Positions 5,548 through 13,346 of a stretch of 43,850 bases of DNA are shown here, one piece after another. The notes beneath the pieces are model-generated. The model was not told the DNA's origin. It did no database searches and was given only the letters and a program-made list of their open reading frames with translations. The position numbers and the translations under genes were made by a program. Position 1 is the stretch's first letter; every line of letters starts with the position of its first letter. The DNA comes from an uncultured Bacteroidales bacterium (GTDB lineage: Bacteria; Bacteroidota; Bacteroidia; Bacteroidales; Muribaculaceae): contig CAMKGM010000020.1 of assembly GCA_946412245.1 (NCBI GenBank), positions 1 to 43,850 of the forward strand, in the 5' to 3' direction.

Positions 5548-8034
5548 ATGAAGAAAATTTTCTCATTTTTATTGTTGGCCATGGCTTTCGTTAGTGCATG
5601 GGCGGCTGATGTGACAATTAACGCAGGTCCTTTGACCAATGGCGTATTCACTCAGGACCCCTATACATTAACTTTTGCCAAGAACAATGGTTCAACAGAA
5701 CCCACCTACAACTCGAATGGAGGTGATTTCCGTTTGTATGCAAAAGGCACTTTGACCATTGCTACAACAGGTGACAACATGACTAAAATCGTGTTTAACC
5801 TTTCAACTCAAGGTCTAAAGCGTTTAGCTCCCATTACCGCAAGTGTTGGCACCATTGCCACACAAGCTTCAGGTGATGTTACTGTTACTTGGACCGGTGA
5901 TGCGAATGAAGTAACTTTCACCGTAGGCGATAATGCTGATTATGGAAGTGATGGCAGTTCAAAGGCTGGCCAATTGGACTTCACGTCGGTTGTTATTACA
6001 GCTGAAGGCGGTAGCGAGCCTCCTACACCGACTTATCAAACGATTCCCTACACTGAGACATTAGTATCGAGCCAGGGCCAGTTCACCATCGAGGATGTGA
6101 GCCTGGGTGGCCTTACCGCAGTGTGGAAAACCAGCAGTTACGGCATGACCGCCAATGGCAATAACTGTACTGACAATGTCGAGAGCTGGTTCATCAGCCC
6201 ACTGATTGATGGCACTACAGTGAGCGCCGTCAACCTCACTTTTGACGAGAACCTGCGCTACTTCAAAAATGATTCTGCTGCTGTTTTAGAGGCAACCCTT
6301 TGGGTGCGTGAAGGAGCTGATGGTGCCTGGACACAGGTAAATCTCCCTGCTGACATTCATAAAGAAATGGGTAACAACACATTTGTCAGTGTGGGTGATA
6401 TTGACTTGAGCGCATACGCCGGTAAGGTGTTCCAGCTTGGTTTCAAGTATGTAGCAAATGCCAAACCTGGTCGTTGGGAAATCAAGAATCTGGCTATTAC
6501 CGAAGGCGTTGTTCCCGATCCTGAAATTGCTACTGTAGCTCAATTCAACGCATTAGACCAAGGCACAACTTTCGTATTCACTGGTCAAAACCTTGTTGCC
6601 ACCGCACAAAAGGGCAACTACCTGTATGCTCAGGACGAGACCGGCGGCATGCTCATCTTTGGAACCATTACTCCCAGTTATTCCTTGGGTGATGTTATCC
6701 CCGCTGGCTTCACTGCCACCAAGGGCGAATATAGTGGAGCAGCTCAGGCTGCCACCCCCCAGAACATGGAAGACGCTGTCGATAGCCAGACTGTCACTGC
6801 CAAGGAATTTGTAGCAGCCGACTTTGCAGCTGCCACATTTGCTGAACTGTCGAACTTCGGCATCTATGGCGTGGTGCGTGGCGTAACTGTGAATGGTAAC
6901 ACCATTACACTTGCCGACGGCACAACCGTTGTGAACACCTACAACACCTTTGCCGATGTTCCCGAAAGCACCAGCGGCAATACCTATGATGTGTATGGCA
7001 TCATGGGCTGGCACAATGGCTTGCAGTTCCTGCCCACCGAGTATGTGCAGATGGCTACAACAGCCCATGCAGCTCCCACCATCACTGTTAACCCCGACCA
7101 GGAAACCTACTTTGTGGGCGACGAGGTGACTGTGAAATTCACCAGCGAAGAAACCGATGTGAACATTGGTTATGATATTACCGATGCCGAGACCTTCCCC
7201 GAGAATTATTGTGTACCTGTCTCTAATGGCGACAGCATTACCGTGACGCTGAACGAGCCTGGAGTGGTTAACGTGCGTGCATTTGCTTATGGCTACAACG
7301 AGGGTGATGTCCTGGGCAACAGCGAAGTTGTGACCAAGACGCTCACATTTGTTGCCAAACCCGAACTTGGCGATCAGTATGAGCTGGTGACCAGCGCCGA
7401 CCAGATTGCCGCCGACAAGGAGTATGTGCTGGCCTACAGCGATGAAACCGTAACAGTCGCTATGGGAGCCGCCGCTACCTATGGTAGTAACAATGTGCGC
7501 GTTTCGGTAGAGGCTGGTTCATCAGAATTCACCCTTGAAGATGGTGTTATCACCCTGATGAGCACCACCACCGTGACTCCGTTCACCCTGGAAACTTCAG
7601 AAACCGAAGGCTTCTATAACATCAAGATTGATGATGACCAGTATATTTACTGGACCAGTGGCAACACTGCAGCAACAGGCACTACCCTGGGTGATGTGAC
7701 CGTAGCACTCGATAGCGTTGGCAATGCTCTGATCAAGTATAATGTCACCGAAGATCGCTACCTGCAATACAATGCAAACAGCCCGCGCTTCTGTTTCTAC
7801 AAGGGCACTCAGAAGTATCCTCAGCTCTATGTGAAGGTGGCTGCAACTCCCGATGTGAAGTTGGGCGATGTGAACGGCGATGGCGATGTGAATGTGAACG
7901 ACGTGACCGTGCTCATCAACTACATCCTGGGCAAGAATCCCACTCCGTTTGTAGAGGCTAACGCAAATGTGAATGGCGATGAGGGAATCAATGTGAATGA
8001 TGTGACAGCACTGATTAACATGATTTTGAATTAA
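5548..8034 (+). CDS. Secreted multi-domain protein with C-terminal dockerin repeats
   Basis: This 828-residue exported protein starts with a signal peptide (MKKIFSFLLLAMAFVSAWA). Visible blocks are an N-terminal beta domain (about 20-155), a Pro-rich linker (GGSEPPTPTY), a choice-of-anchor-J-like domain (about 165-320, with ESWFISPLIDG), an OB-fold-like domain (about 325-505, with GNYLYAQDETGGMLIFG), a chitobiase-like Ig domain (about 510-600), a further beta domain (about 605-765) and a dockerin type I pair (770-828). The dockerin has two calcium-binding repeats, DVNGDGDVNVNDV and NVNGDEGINVNDV. No catalytic domain is recognised. It is probably a cell-surface or extracellular binding or adhesion protein. 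It has its own promoter and a strong terminator downstream. Domain names in the middle are less certain than the dockerin. Confidence 0.8.
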   Translation: MKKIFSFLLLAMAFVSAWAADVTINAGPLTNGVFTQDPYTLTFAKNNGSTEPTYNSNGGDFRLYAKGTLTIATTGDNMTKIVFNLSTQGLKRLAPITASVGTIATQASGDVTVTWTGDANEVTFTVGDNADYGSDGSSKAGQLDFTSVVITAEGGSEPPTPTYQTIPYTETLVSSQGQFTIEDVSLGGLTAVWKTSSYGMTANGNNCTDNVESWFISPLIDGTTVSAVNLTFDENLRYFKNDSAAVLEATLWVREGADGAWTQVNLPADIHKEMGNNTFVSVGDIDLSAYAGKVFQLGFKYVANAKPGRWEIKNLAITEGVVPDPEIATVAQFNALDQGTTFVFTGQNLVATAQKGNYLYAQDETGGMLIFGTITPSYSLGDVIPAGFTATKGEYSGAAQAATPQNMEDAVDSQTVTAKEFVAADFAAATFAELSNFGIYGVVRGVTVNGNTITLADGTTVVNTYNTFADVPESTSGNTYDVYGIMGWHNGLQFLPTEYVQMATTAHAAPTITVNPDQETYFVGDEVTVKFTSEETDVNIGYDITDAETFPENYCVPVSNGDSITVTLNEPGVVNVRAFAYGYNEGDVLGNSEVVTKTLTFVAKPELGDQYELVTSADQIAADKEYVLAYSDETVTVAMGAAATYGSNNVRVSVEAGSSEFTLEDGVITLMSTTTVTPFTLETSETEGFYNIKIDDDQYIYWTSGNTAATGTTLGDVTVALDSVGNALIKYNVTEDRYLQYNANSPRFCFYKGTQKYPQLYVKVAATPDVKLGDVNGDGDVNVNDVTVLINYILGKNPTPFVEANANVNGDEGINVNDVTALINMILN

Positions 8035-8139
8035 ACAGACGAATAATAGCGTCAACAATTTCATTGACTGACCGGCAGACGTTTTTCTTTTGTTACATTC
8101 TTTAAGGTCTGCTGCTCACAGATGAAATCTCATACAAGC

Positions 8140-8170
8140 GAACTGCCGCGCCCTCAAAGCGCGGCAGTTC
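8140..8170 (+). terminator. Terminator after the dockerin protein gene
   Basis: A perfect 12-bp stem (GAACTGCCGCGC / GCGCGGCAGTTC) with a 7-nt loop is followed by CTTTTCAG. It lies 105 nt past the stop codon. The remainder of the 322-bp gap (8035-8356) holds only the next promoter. Confidence 0.8.
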
Positions 8171-8268
8171 CTTTTCAGTAACAGTGAAGTCGGGTGATTT
8201 TGTAGTTATTTGCTCAATGGCTAAGTGATTTCTTTCTCTTGACTGGCTTATTATTCCCGAAATTTATC

Positions 8269-8276
8269 TAAATTTG
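8269..8276 (+). promoter_or_regulatory. Promoter -7 box of the RNA methyltransferase operon
   Basis: TAAATTTG matches TAnnTTTG and lies 80 nt before the ATG at 8357. A -33 element at standard spacing is not evident. Confidence 0.45.
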
Positions 8277-8356
8277 CAGAGAATTAGCGTTCTTTTAACG
8301 AAATCCGATTTGGATTTAACTGTTGAAGCCTAAAAAAACACTAAAACAAGAAAGCG

Positions 8357-9904
8357 ATGAGCGAAAATTTTGAAATGGTGGCGAAGACCTTTCAAGGACT
8401 GGAAGGCGTACTTGCCGACGAACTGACCGCGCTGGGCGCGCAGAATGTGACACAAGGACGACGTATGGTAGCCTTCAGCGGCAACCTTGAGATGCTCTAT
8501 CGGGCCAATTTCTGTCTGCGCACGGCCCTGCGCGTACTCAAACCCATCTACAAGTTCCGTTCGGTGGATGCCGACGACCTTTATGAGCAAGTGAAGCAAT
8601 TTGATTGGGACTCGGTGCTACACCCCGACAAGACGTTCTCAATTGATTCAACGGTATATAGCGAAACATTTCGCCATTCACGCTTTGTGACCTATCGCGT
8701 GAAGGATGCCATAGCCGACTACTTTCGTGAAAAATACAACCGCAGGCCATCGATTCGCCTCAATTCTCCCGACATCAAGCTCGATGTGCACATTTCGCAA
8801 GACGAGGTGACCATCTCGCTCGACTCCAGCGGTGCGCCTCTCTACAAGCGAGGCTGGCGCGAGGCGCAGACCGACGCGCCCATCAACGAGGTGCTGGCTG
8901 CCGGCATCATTCTGCTGAGCGGATGGCGTGGTGAGAGCGACTTGATTGACCCCATGTGCGGTTCGGGCACCTTCCTGATTGAGGCGGCGCTGATTGCGGC
9001 CAATATCAACCCGGGCGTATATCGCAACGACTACGCTTTCCAGCAGTGGCCCGACTATGACCGTCAGCTGTTTGAAGAAATCTATAATGACGACAGCGGC
9101 GAACGCGAATTCAAGCACAAGATCTACGGCTACGACATTGAGGGCAAGGCGATAGCCATTTCACGCGCCAACATTAAGCGCGCGGGACTCACCAAGATGA
9201 TAGAGGTGGAGCGCAAGGACATTCAAGACCTGGACCAAGCACCTGAGAATGGCATCCTGATTACGAACCCGCCCTACGGTGAGCGACTTCATCCTGAAAA
9301 CATCGCTGACTTGTATCGGACCCTGGGCGAGAAACTCAAACGCCTCTTCACCGGCTATCACGCTTGGATTATCGCTCCCAATAACGACATTACCGACCAC
9401 ATAGGGTTGCGACCCTCCATTTCCTATCCGCTCTATAATGGCGACATTGAGTGCGCCCTGAAAGAGTATGTGATGTTCAAGGGCTCGTATAACGAAATGC
9501 GCCGCGCCGGCGGGCACATCAAGAATGAGACCTTCCGCCGCAGCGATGAGCCTCGCCGTCCGCGTTACTCGTCGTTCGGCAAGGGCGAAGGCGACCGTCG
9601 TCCGCCGTTCAAGAAAGGCGATGACCGCGATCGCCGTCATGACGAGAGGCGTTTCGGCAAAGACCGCATGCATGAGCGCCGCGACCGCCAGGAGGGCGAC
9701 AACTCGCGTCCGGGCGACCTCAAGGAGCGCGAGGACTTTTTCCACAGCCCCGACTTTGCCCGCCAGGTGATTAAGTTCCGCGAACCCACGCTGGGCAAGG
9801 ATAGCGAGCGCCCCATTGTCAAGGGACGTCGCAACGGTTGGCGCCGCAAGGGTCTGGACGAGAACGGTGGCGGCAACACTCCCGAACCCACCGGCGAGAA
9901 ATAA
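8357..9904 (+). CDS. THUMP-domain class I SAM-dependent RNA methyltransferase (RlmL-like)
   Basis: This 515-residue enzyme resembles the N-terminal half of E. coli RlmKL, which makes m2G2445 in 23S rRNA; the exact target here is inferred. A THUMP domain occupies about residues 5-160, followed by a Rossmann methyltransferase with the SAM motif DPMCGSGTFLIEAA (about 198) and the catalytic NPPYGER (about 304). From about residue 385 it carries a tail of some 130 residues, very rich in Arg, Asp and Gly (RRPRYSSFGKGEGDRRPPF and similar), which is likely disordered and RNA-binding. The RlmK half is absent. It is first of a plus-strand unit with purD 49 nt downstream. Class assignment is firm. Confidence 0.9.
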   Translation: MSENFEMVAKTFQGLEGVLADELTALGAQNVTQGRRMVAFSGNLEMLYRANFCLRTALRVLKPIYKFRSVDADDLYEQVKQFDWDSVLHPDKTFSIDSTVYSETFRHSRFVTYRVKDAIADYFREKYNRRPSIRLNSPDIKLDVHISQDEVTISLDSSGAPLYKRGWREAQTDAPINEVLAAGIILLSGWRGESDLIDPMCGSGTFLIEAALIAANINPGVYRNDYAFQQWPDYDRQLFEEIYNDDSGEREFKHKIYGYDIEGKAIAISRANIKRAGLTKMIEVERKDIQDLDQAPENGILITNPPYGERLHPENIADLYRTLGEKLKRLFTGYHAWIIAPNNDITDHIGLRPSISYPLYNGDIECALKEYVMFKGSYNEMRRAGGHIKNETFRRSDEPRRPRYSSFGKGEGDRRPPFKKGDDRDRRHDERRFGKDRMHERRDRQEGDNSRPGDLKEREDFFHSPDFARQVIKFREPTLGKDSERPIVKGRRNGWRRKGLDENGGGNTPEPTGEK

Positions 9905-9953
9905 CCGATTCTACACAATCAAGACAATACGATTAACAGAAGCAAGGAAAACT

Positions 9954-11237
9954 ATGGCAGAAGATAAGATTAACATACTGCTGCTGGGCTCGGGCGGCCG
10001 TGAGTGCGCCCTGGCTTGGAAACTGGCGCAGAGTCCTGAACACAACCGGCTATTCATTGCCCCCGGCAACGCCGGCACGGCTCAGTATGGCACCAATGTG
10101 GCGCTGAACCCCATGGACTTTGAGCAAGTGGCTCAGTTCTGCACTGAAAACAGGGTGGATATGCTCATTGTGGGTAGCGAAGACCCGCTGGTTGCAGGCA
10201 TCACCGACTATATGCATAAGCATCTACAAGGGCTGAAAGTGATAGGCCCCACCAAGGCCGGTGCCCAACTCGAAGGCAGCAAGGACTTTGCCAAGCTGTT
10301 TATGCAGAAAAATGGCATTCCCACTGCGGCTTACCTGAGCGTGACGGCACAGAATCTTGACGAGGGTCTGCGCTTTCTGGAACAGCAGCAGGCACCCTAT
10401 GTGCTCAAGGCCGACGGACTGGCTGCCGGCAAGGGTGTGCTCATCATCAACGACCTCGACGAGGCCAAGGCCGAACTCCGCTCGATGCTCGAAGGAAAAT
10501 TCGGCAACGCCTCGGCCACGGTAGTCATTGAGCAGTTCCTGAAAGGCATTGAGTGCTCGGTGTTTGTCATCGCCGATGGCAAAACCTATAGACTGCTGCC
10601 TGTTGCCAAAGACTACAAGCGCATAGGCGAAAACGACTGCGGGCTCAACACCGGTGGTATGGGCGCCGTGTCGCCCGTGAGCTTTGCCGACGAGGCATTC
10701 ATGGAAAAGGTGCGCACACGCATCATTGAGCCCACCATCCGTGGACTGCAACGTGAAGGAATTGTTTACATCGGTTTCATCTTCTTCGGGTTGATGAATG
10801 TGGATGGTGACCCCTATGTGATTGAATACAACTGCCGCATGGGCGACCCCGAAACCGAGGTGGTGATGCCACGCATCGAGAGCGACCTGGTGCCGCTGCT
10901 GCGGGCGATTGGCAACAGCGCGTTTGAGCACATACCGGTTGAGATTGACCCGCGCTATGCCGTGACGGTGATGCTCGTGTCGGGCGGTTATCCGCAGAGT
11001 TACGAGAAAAACAAGGTTATCACCGGTCTTGACCGGGTGCAGGACAGCATCGTGTTCCACGCAGGCACCAAGCGCGGTGAGAATGGCGAACTGCTCACCG
11101 GTGGCGGCCGTGTGCTGGCAGTGACCAGTTACGGCGACACCAAGGACGAAGCGCTGGCGCGCTCGTTTGAGAGCATCAAGCACATCAACTTCGACAAGAT
11201 GTACTACCGCCGCGACATAGGCTTTGACTTGGAATAA
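9954..11237 (+). CDS. purD: Phosphoribosylamine--glycine ligase
   Basis: This gene encodes the 427-residue ATP-grasp enzyme (GARS) that joins glycine to phosphoribosylamine, the second step of purine biosynthesis. The N-terminal domain opens with ILLLGSGGRECALAWKL. The ATP-grasp part contains LKADGLAAGKGVLI (about residue 150) and the metal-binding YVIEYNCRMGDPETEVVMPR (about 290-310). The start is placed at ATG 9954 (MAEDKINILLLG). The frame is open further upstream into the preceding gene, but that extension reads as unrelated basic sequence. It lies 49 nt after the RNA methyltransferase and 27 nt before the membrane protein, probably in one transcript. Length and motifs are typical. Confidence 0.97.
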   Translation: MAEDKINILLLGSGGRECALAWKLAQSPEHNRLFIAPGNAGTAQYGTNVALNPMDFEQVAQFCTENRVDMLIVGSEDPLVAGITDYMHKHLQGLKVIGPTKAGAQLEGSKDFAKLFMQKNGIPTAAYLSVTAQNLDEGLRFLEQQQAPYVLKADGLAAGKGVLIINDLDEAKAELRSMLEGKFGNASATVVIEQFLKGIECSVFVIADGKTYRLLPVAKDYKRIGENDCGLNTGGMGAVSPVSFADEAFMEKVRTRIIEPTIRGLQREGIVYIGFIFFGLMNVDGDPYVIEYNCRMGDPETEVVMPRIESDLVPLLRAIGNSAFEHIPVEIDPRYAVTVMLVSGGYPQSYEKNKVITGLDRVQDSIVFHAGTKRGENGELLTGGGRVLAVTSYGDTKDEALARSFESIKHINFDKMYYRRDIGFDLE

Positions 11238-11264
11238 AGCGTCAATTTCTTGACATCACAGCCC

Positions 11265-12254
11265 ATGAACGAAGAGAGAATCAACGAATTTCTGAACAGC
11301 CGCAAGTGTGTGTGGCTGTGCGGAGCGATTTTTGTCGTTTGTTCGCTTCTGGCCATGGGTACGGGTCGGTTTACCACCACCGACACCGGCAACGGGGTGT
11401 TCTTTTCGATAGGAAACAACCTTATCTCGGACGCGTTGATCTCGTATGTCGTGAATCTCGCCTGCACCTTTGCCATCATATTCCTGTCGATGTCGCTCAA
11501 CAAGAAGTATGGCGTGATTCGCTCCTACACCTTCATCTCGGCATCGATGTTCCTGCTGTTGCAGACGGCTAATCCCTTCCTGACCACGCACTTCAATGCC
11601 GGCACGGCGCTGTGCCTCATCGCTGTGGTGCTGTGCTTCATCCTGTATGCGTCTTATCAGCTCAAGAACTTCGCGCAACGGCGCATCTTCATCATCTTTG
11701 CGGTGCTCTCGTTTTGCTGCATGTTCCAGTATGTGTTTTTGGTGCTGGTAGTGGCGTTCACCATCGGTTTCATGCAAATGCGGGCCATGAGCACGAAAGG
11801 TTGGCTGGCCCTGATACTAGGCATCATCACGCCGTTCTGGATTGGGATAGGGCTGGGCATTATCAATCCGCTCGATGCCACGCCGCCGCAGATTGAGGCC
11901 ATTTGGGATTATCTGCAGAACTGGCAAGTGCAACTGGTGATTGCATCGACGGCGATAATCGCCATTCTGTCGGTTGTACTGATGTCGGTCGATATGTTCA
12001 CGATTCTCAACTACCGCCTGCAAATCAGGCTCTACAACTCGTTTCTGCTGGTGCTCACGGTAGCCTCAATCGTGATGATGTGCATTGACTACCGGAATTT
12101 GCTCATCTATGTGCCGTTGCTCAACTGGTGCTTGGCTATATGGATTGCGCACGCGTTTACCATTCACAACGAGTATACGCGACGCTACATCTTTGTGCTG
12201 GTGGCCGTGGTAGCATTATTAGGCACGTTTGTGGCTCACATGCTGGCGACCTGA
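11265..12254 (+). CDS. Polytopic inner-membrane protein, function unknown
   Basis: This 329-residue protein has about nine or ten hydrophobic segments spread through its length (for example CVWLCGAIFVVCSLLAMG, LCLIAVVLCFILYASY, GWLALILGIITPFWIGIGLG, YIFVLVAVVALLGTFVAHML). No catalytic motif is recognised. It resembles the uncharacterised DUF6427-like membrane proteins of Bacteroidetes, but I am not sure of that label. The ATG at 11265 (MNEERINEFLNSRKC) is preferred to an in-frame TTG at 11250. One base separates its stop from the pdxB start, and the tight spacing suggests translational coupling in the purD-pdxB transcript. Confidence 0.75.
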   Translation: MNEERINEFLNSRKCVWLCGAIFVVCSLLAMGTGRFTTTDTGNGVFFSIGNNLISDALISYVVNLACTFAIIFLSMSLNKKYGVIRSYTFISASMFLLLQTANPFLTTHFNAGTALCLIAVVLCFILYASYQLKNFAQRRIFIIFAVLSFCCMFQYVFLVLVVAFTIGFMQMRAMSTKGWLALILGIITPFWIGIGLGIINPLDATPPQIEAIWDYLQNWQVQLVIASTAIIAILSVVLMSVDMFTILNYRLQIRLYNSFLLVLTVASIVMMCIDYRNLLIYVPLLNWCLAIWIAHAFTIHNEYTRRYIFVLVAVVALLGTFVAHMLAT

Positions 12255-12255
12255 C

Positions 12256-13260
12256 ATGGCACCTGTCGTTATCATAGAAAATCGCATTCCCTATATCCAC
12301 GGTTTGTTTGAGCCGGTGGCGCAAGTGCGTTATTTGCCCGCCGCTGAAATCACGCCACAGGCGGTGGCCGAAGCCGACGCACTCGTGGTGCGCACTCGCA
12401 CCCGTTGCGACGCGGCATTGTTGCAAGGGAGCCGCGTGCGGTTCATCGGGTCGGCTACCATAGGCACTGACCACATTGACTTGGACTATTGCCGTCGCGC
12501 GGGCATCACCGTGGCCAGCGCTCCGGGATGCAACGCACCCGCGGTGGCGCAGTGGACGTTGGCCTCCATCGGTTTGTGGCTCCGTCAGGAGCATCTGAAA
12601 CCTGAAGAGGTGACGCTGGGCGTGGTGGGCGTGGGCCATGTGGGCTCTATTGTGGCGCGGTGGGCTGAGCAATGCTGCATGACGGTGCTGCGCAACGACC
12701 CACCCCGTGCACTTGCCGAGGGTGAAGACGGTTTCTCCACACTTGAGGAAATTCAGGAGCAATGTCACATCGTCACCTTCCACACACCGCTCACGCGCGA
12801 GGGGAGTTTCGCCACTTGGCACCTGTGCGACAAGCGGTTTTTGAACAAATCGACTCGCTGTCGCCTGATTCTTAACGCGGCGCGCGGTGCGGTGACCGAC
12901 ACGCGGTCGCTACTTGACTGGAATGGCTCGCTTGCCATAGATTGCTGGGAAAACGAGCCTAATATCTCGGCAGAATTGCTCGAAAAAGCCTTTATTGCCA
13001 CACCGCACATTGCCGGCTATTCAGCCGAAGGCAAGATGCGCGGCACAGCCATGGTGGTCGATGCTATTAACCGTCACTTTGGGTGGAACATTCAGCCGCA
13101 ATGGCCCGTTGCGCCCGCCACAGGCCCCGAGCAGGTATCGCTGCAGGGCATTCTTGACAGTTATAACCCCTTGGTAGATACCAAAGCGCTCAAAAGCAAT
13201 CGTCTTGCCTTTGAGCACTTGCGTAACACTTATTCCCTGCGTTCTGAATTCCAATCCTGA
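12256..13260 (+). CDS. pdxB: 4-phosphoerythronate dehydrogenase
   Basis: This gene encodes the NAD-dependent D-2-hydroxyacid dehydrogenase that oxidises 4-phosphoerythronate in the DXP-dependent pathway to pyridoxal phosphate. The protein has 334 residues. Characteristic segments are FIGSATIGTDHIDLDYCRRA (about 70-90), the Rossmann motif GVVGVGHVGSIV (about 120), HTPLT, NAARGAVTD and the catalytic-His region ATPHIAGYSAEGK (about 250). These match PdxB more closely than other hydroxyacid dehydrogenases. The start is ATG 12256, one base after the preceding stop. An in-frame codon at 12229 lies inside the upstream gene and is rejected. The gene converges with rnr and they share a hairpin. Confidence 0.93.
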   Translation: MAPVVIIENRIPYIHGLFEPVAQVRYLPAAEITPQAVAEADALVVRTRTRCDAALLQGSRVRFIGSATIGTDHIDLDYCRRAGITVASAPGCNAPAVAQWTLASIGLWLRQEHLKPEEVTLGVVGVGHVGSIVARWAEQCCMTVLRNDPPRALAEGEDGFSTLEEIQEQCHIVTFHTPLTREGSFATWHLCDKRFLNKSTRCRLILNAARGAVTDTRSLLDWNGSLAIDCWENEPNISAELLEKAFIATPHIAGYSAEGKMRGTAMVVDAINRHFGWNIQPQWPVAPATGPEQVSLQGILDSYNPLVDTKALKSNRLAFEHLRNTYSLRSEFQS

Positions 13261-13286
13261 ACTGGTATTACATTATTGAATAAAAA

Positions 13287-13327
13287 GCACAGTGCCGAGC
13301 AAGTGTTATGCTTGCTCGGCACTGTGT
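13287..13327. terminator. Bidirectional terminator between pdxB and rnr
   Basis: A perfect 16-bp stem (CACAGTGCCGAGCAAG / CTTGCTCGGCACTGTG) has a 7-nt loop. On the minus strand it is followed by CTTTTTATT, a good terminator for rnr. On the plus strand it has only TAATG behind it, so it is weaker for pdxB. Confidence 0.85.
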
Positions 13328-13346
13328 AATGACGGATAGTGCTGTC

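Noticed and set aside
9816-9953. Longer N-terminus for PurD
   Set aside because: The extension overlaps the end of the RNA methyltransferase gene and reads as basic, non-conserved sequence; MAEDKINILLLG is the family start.
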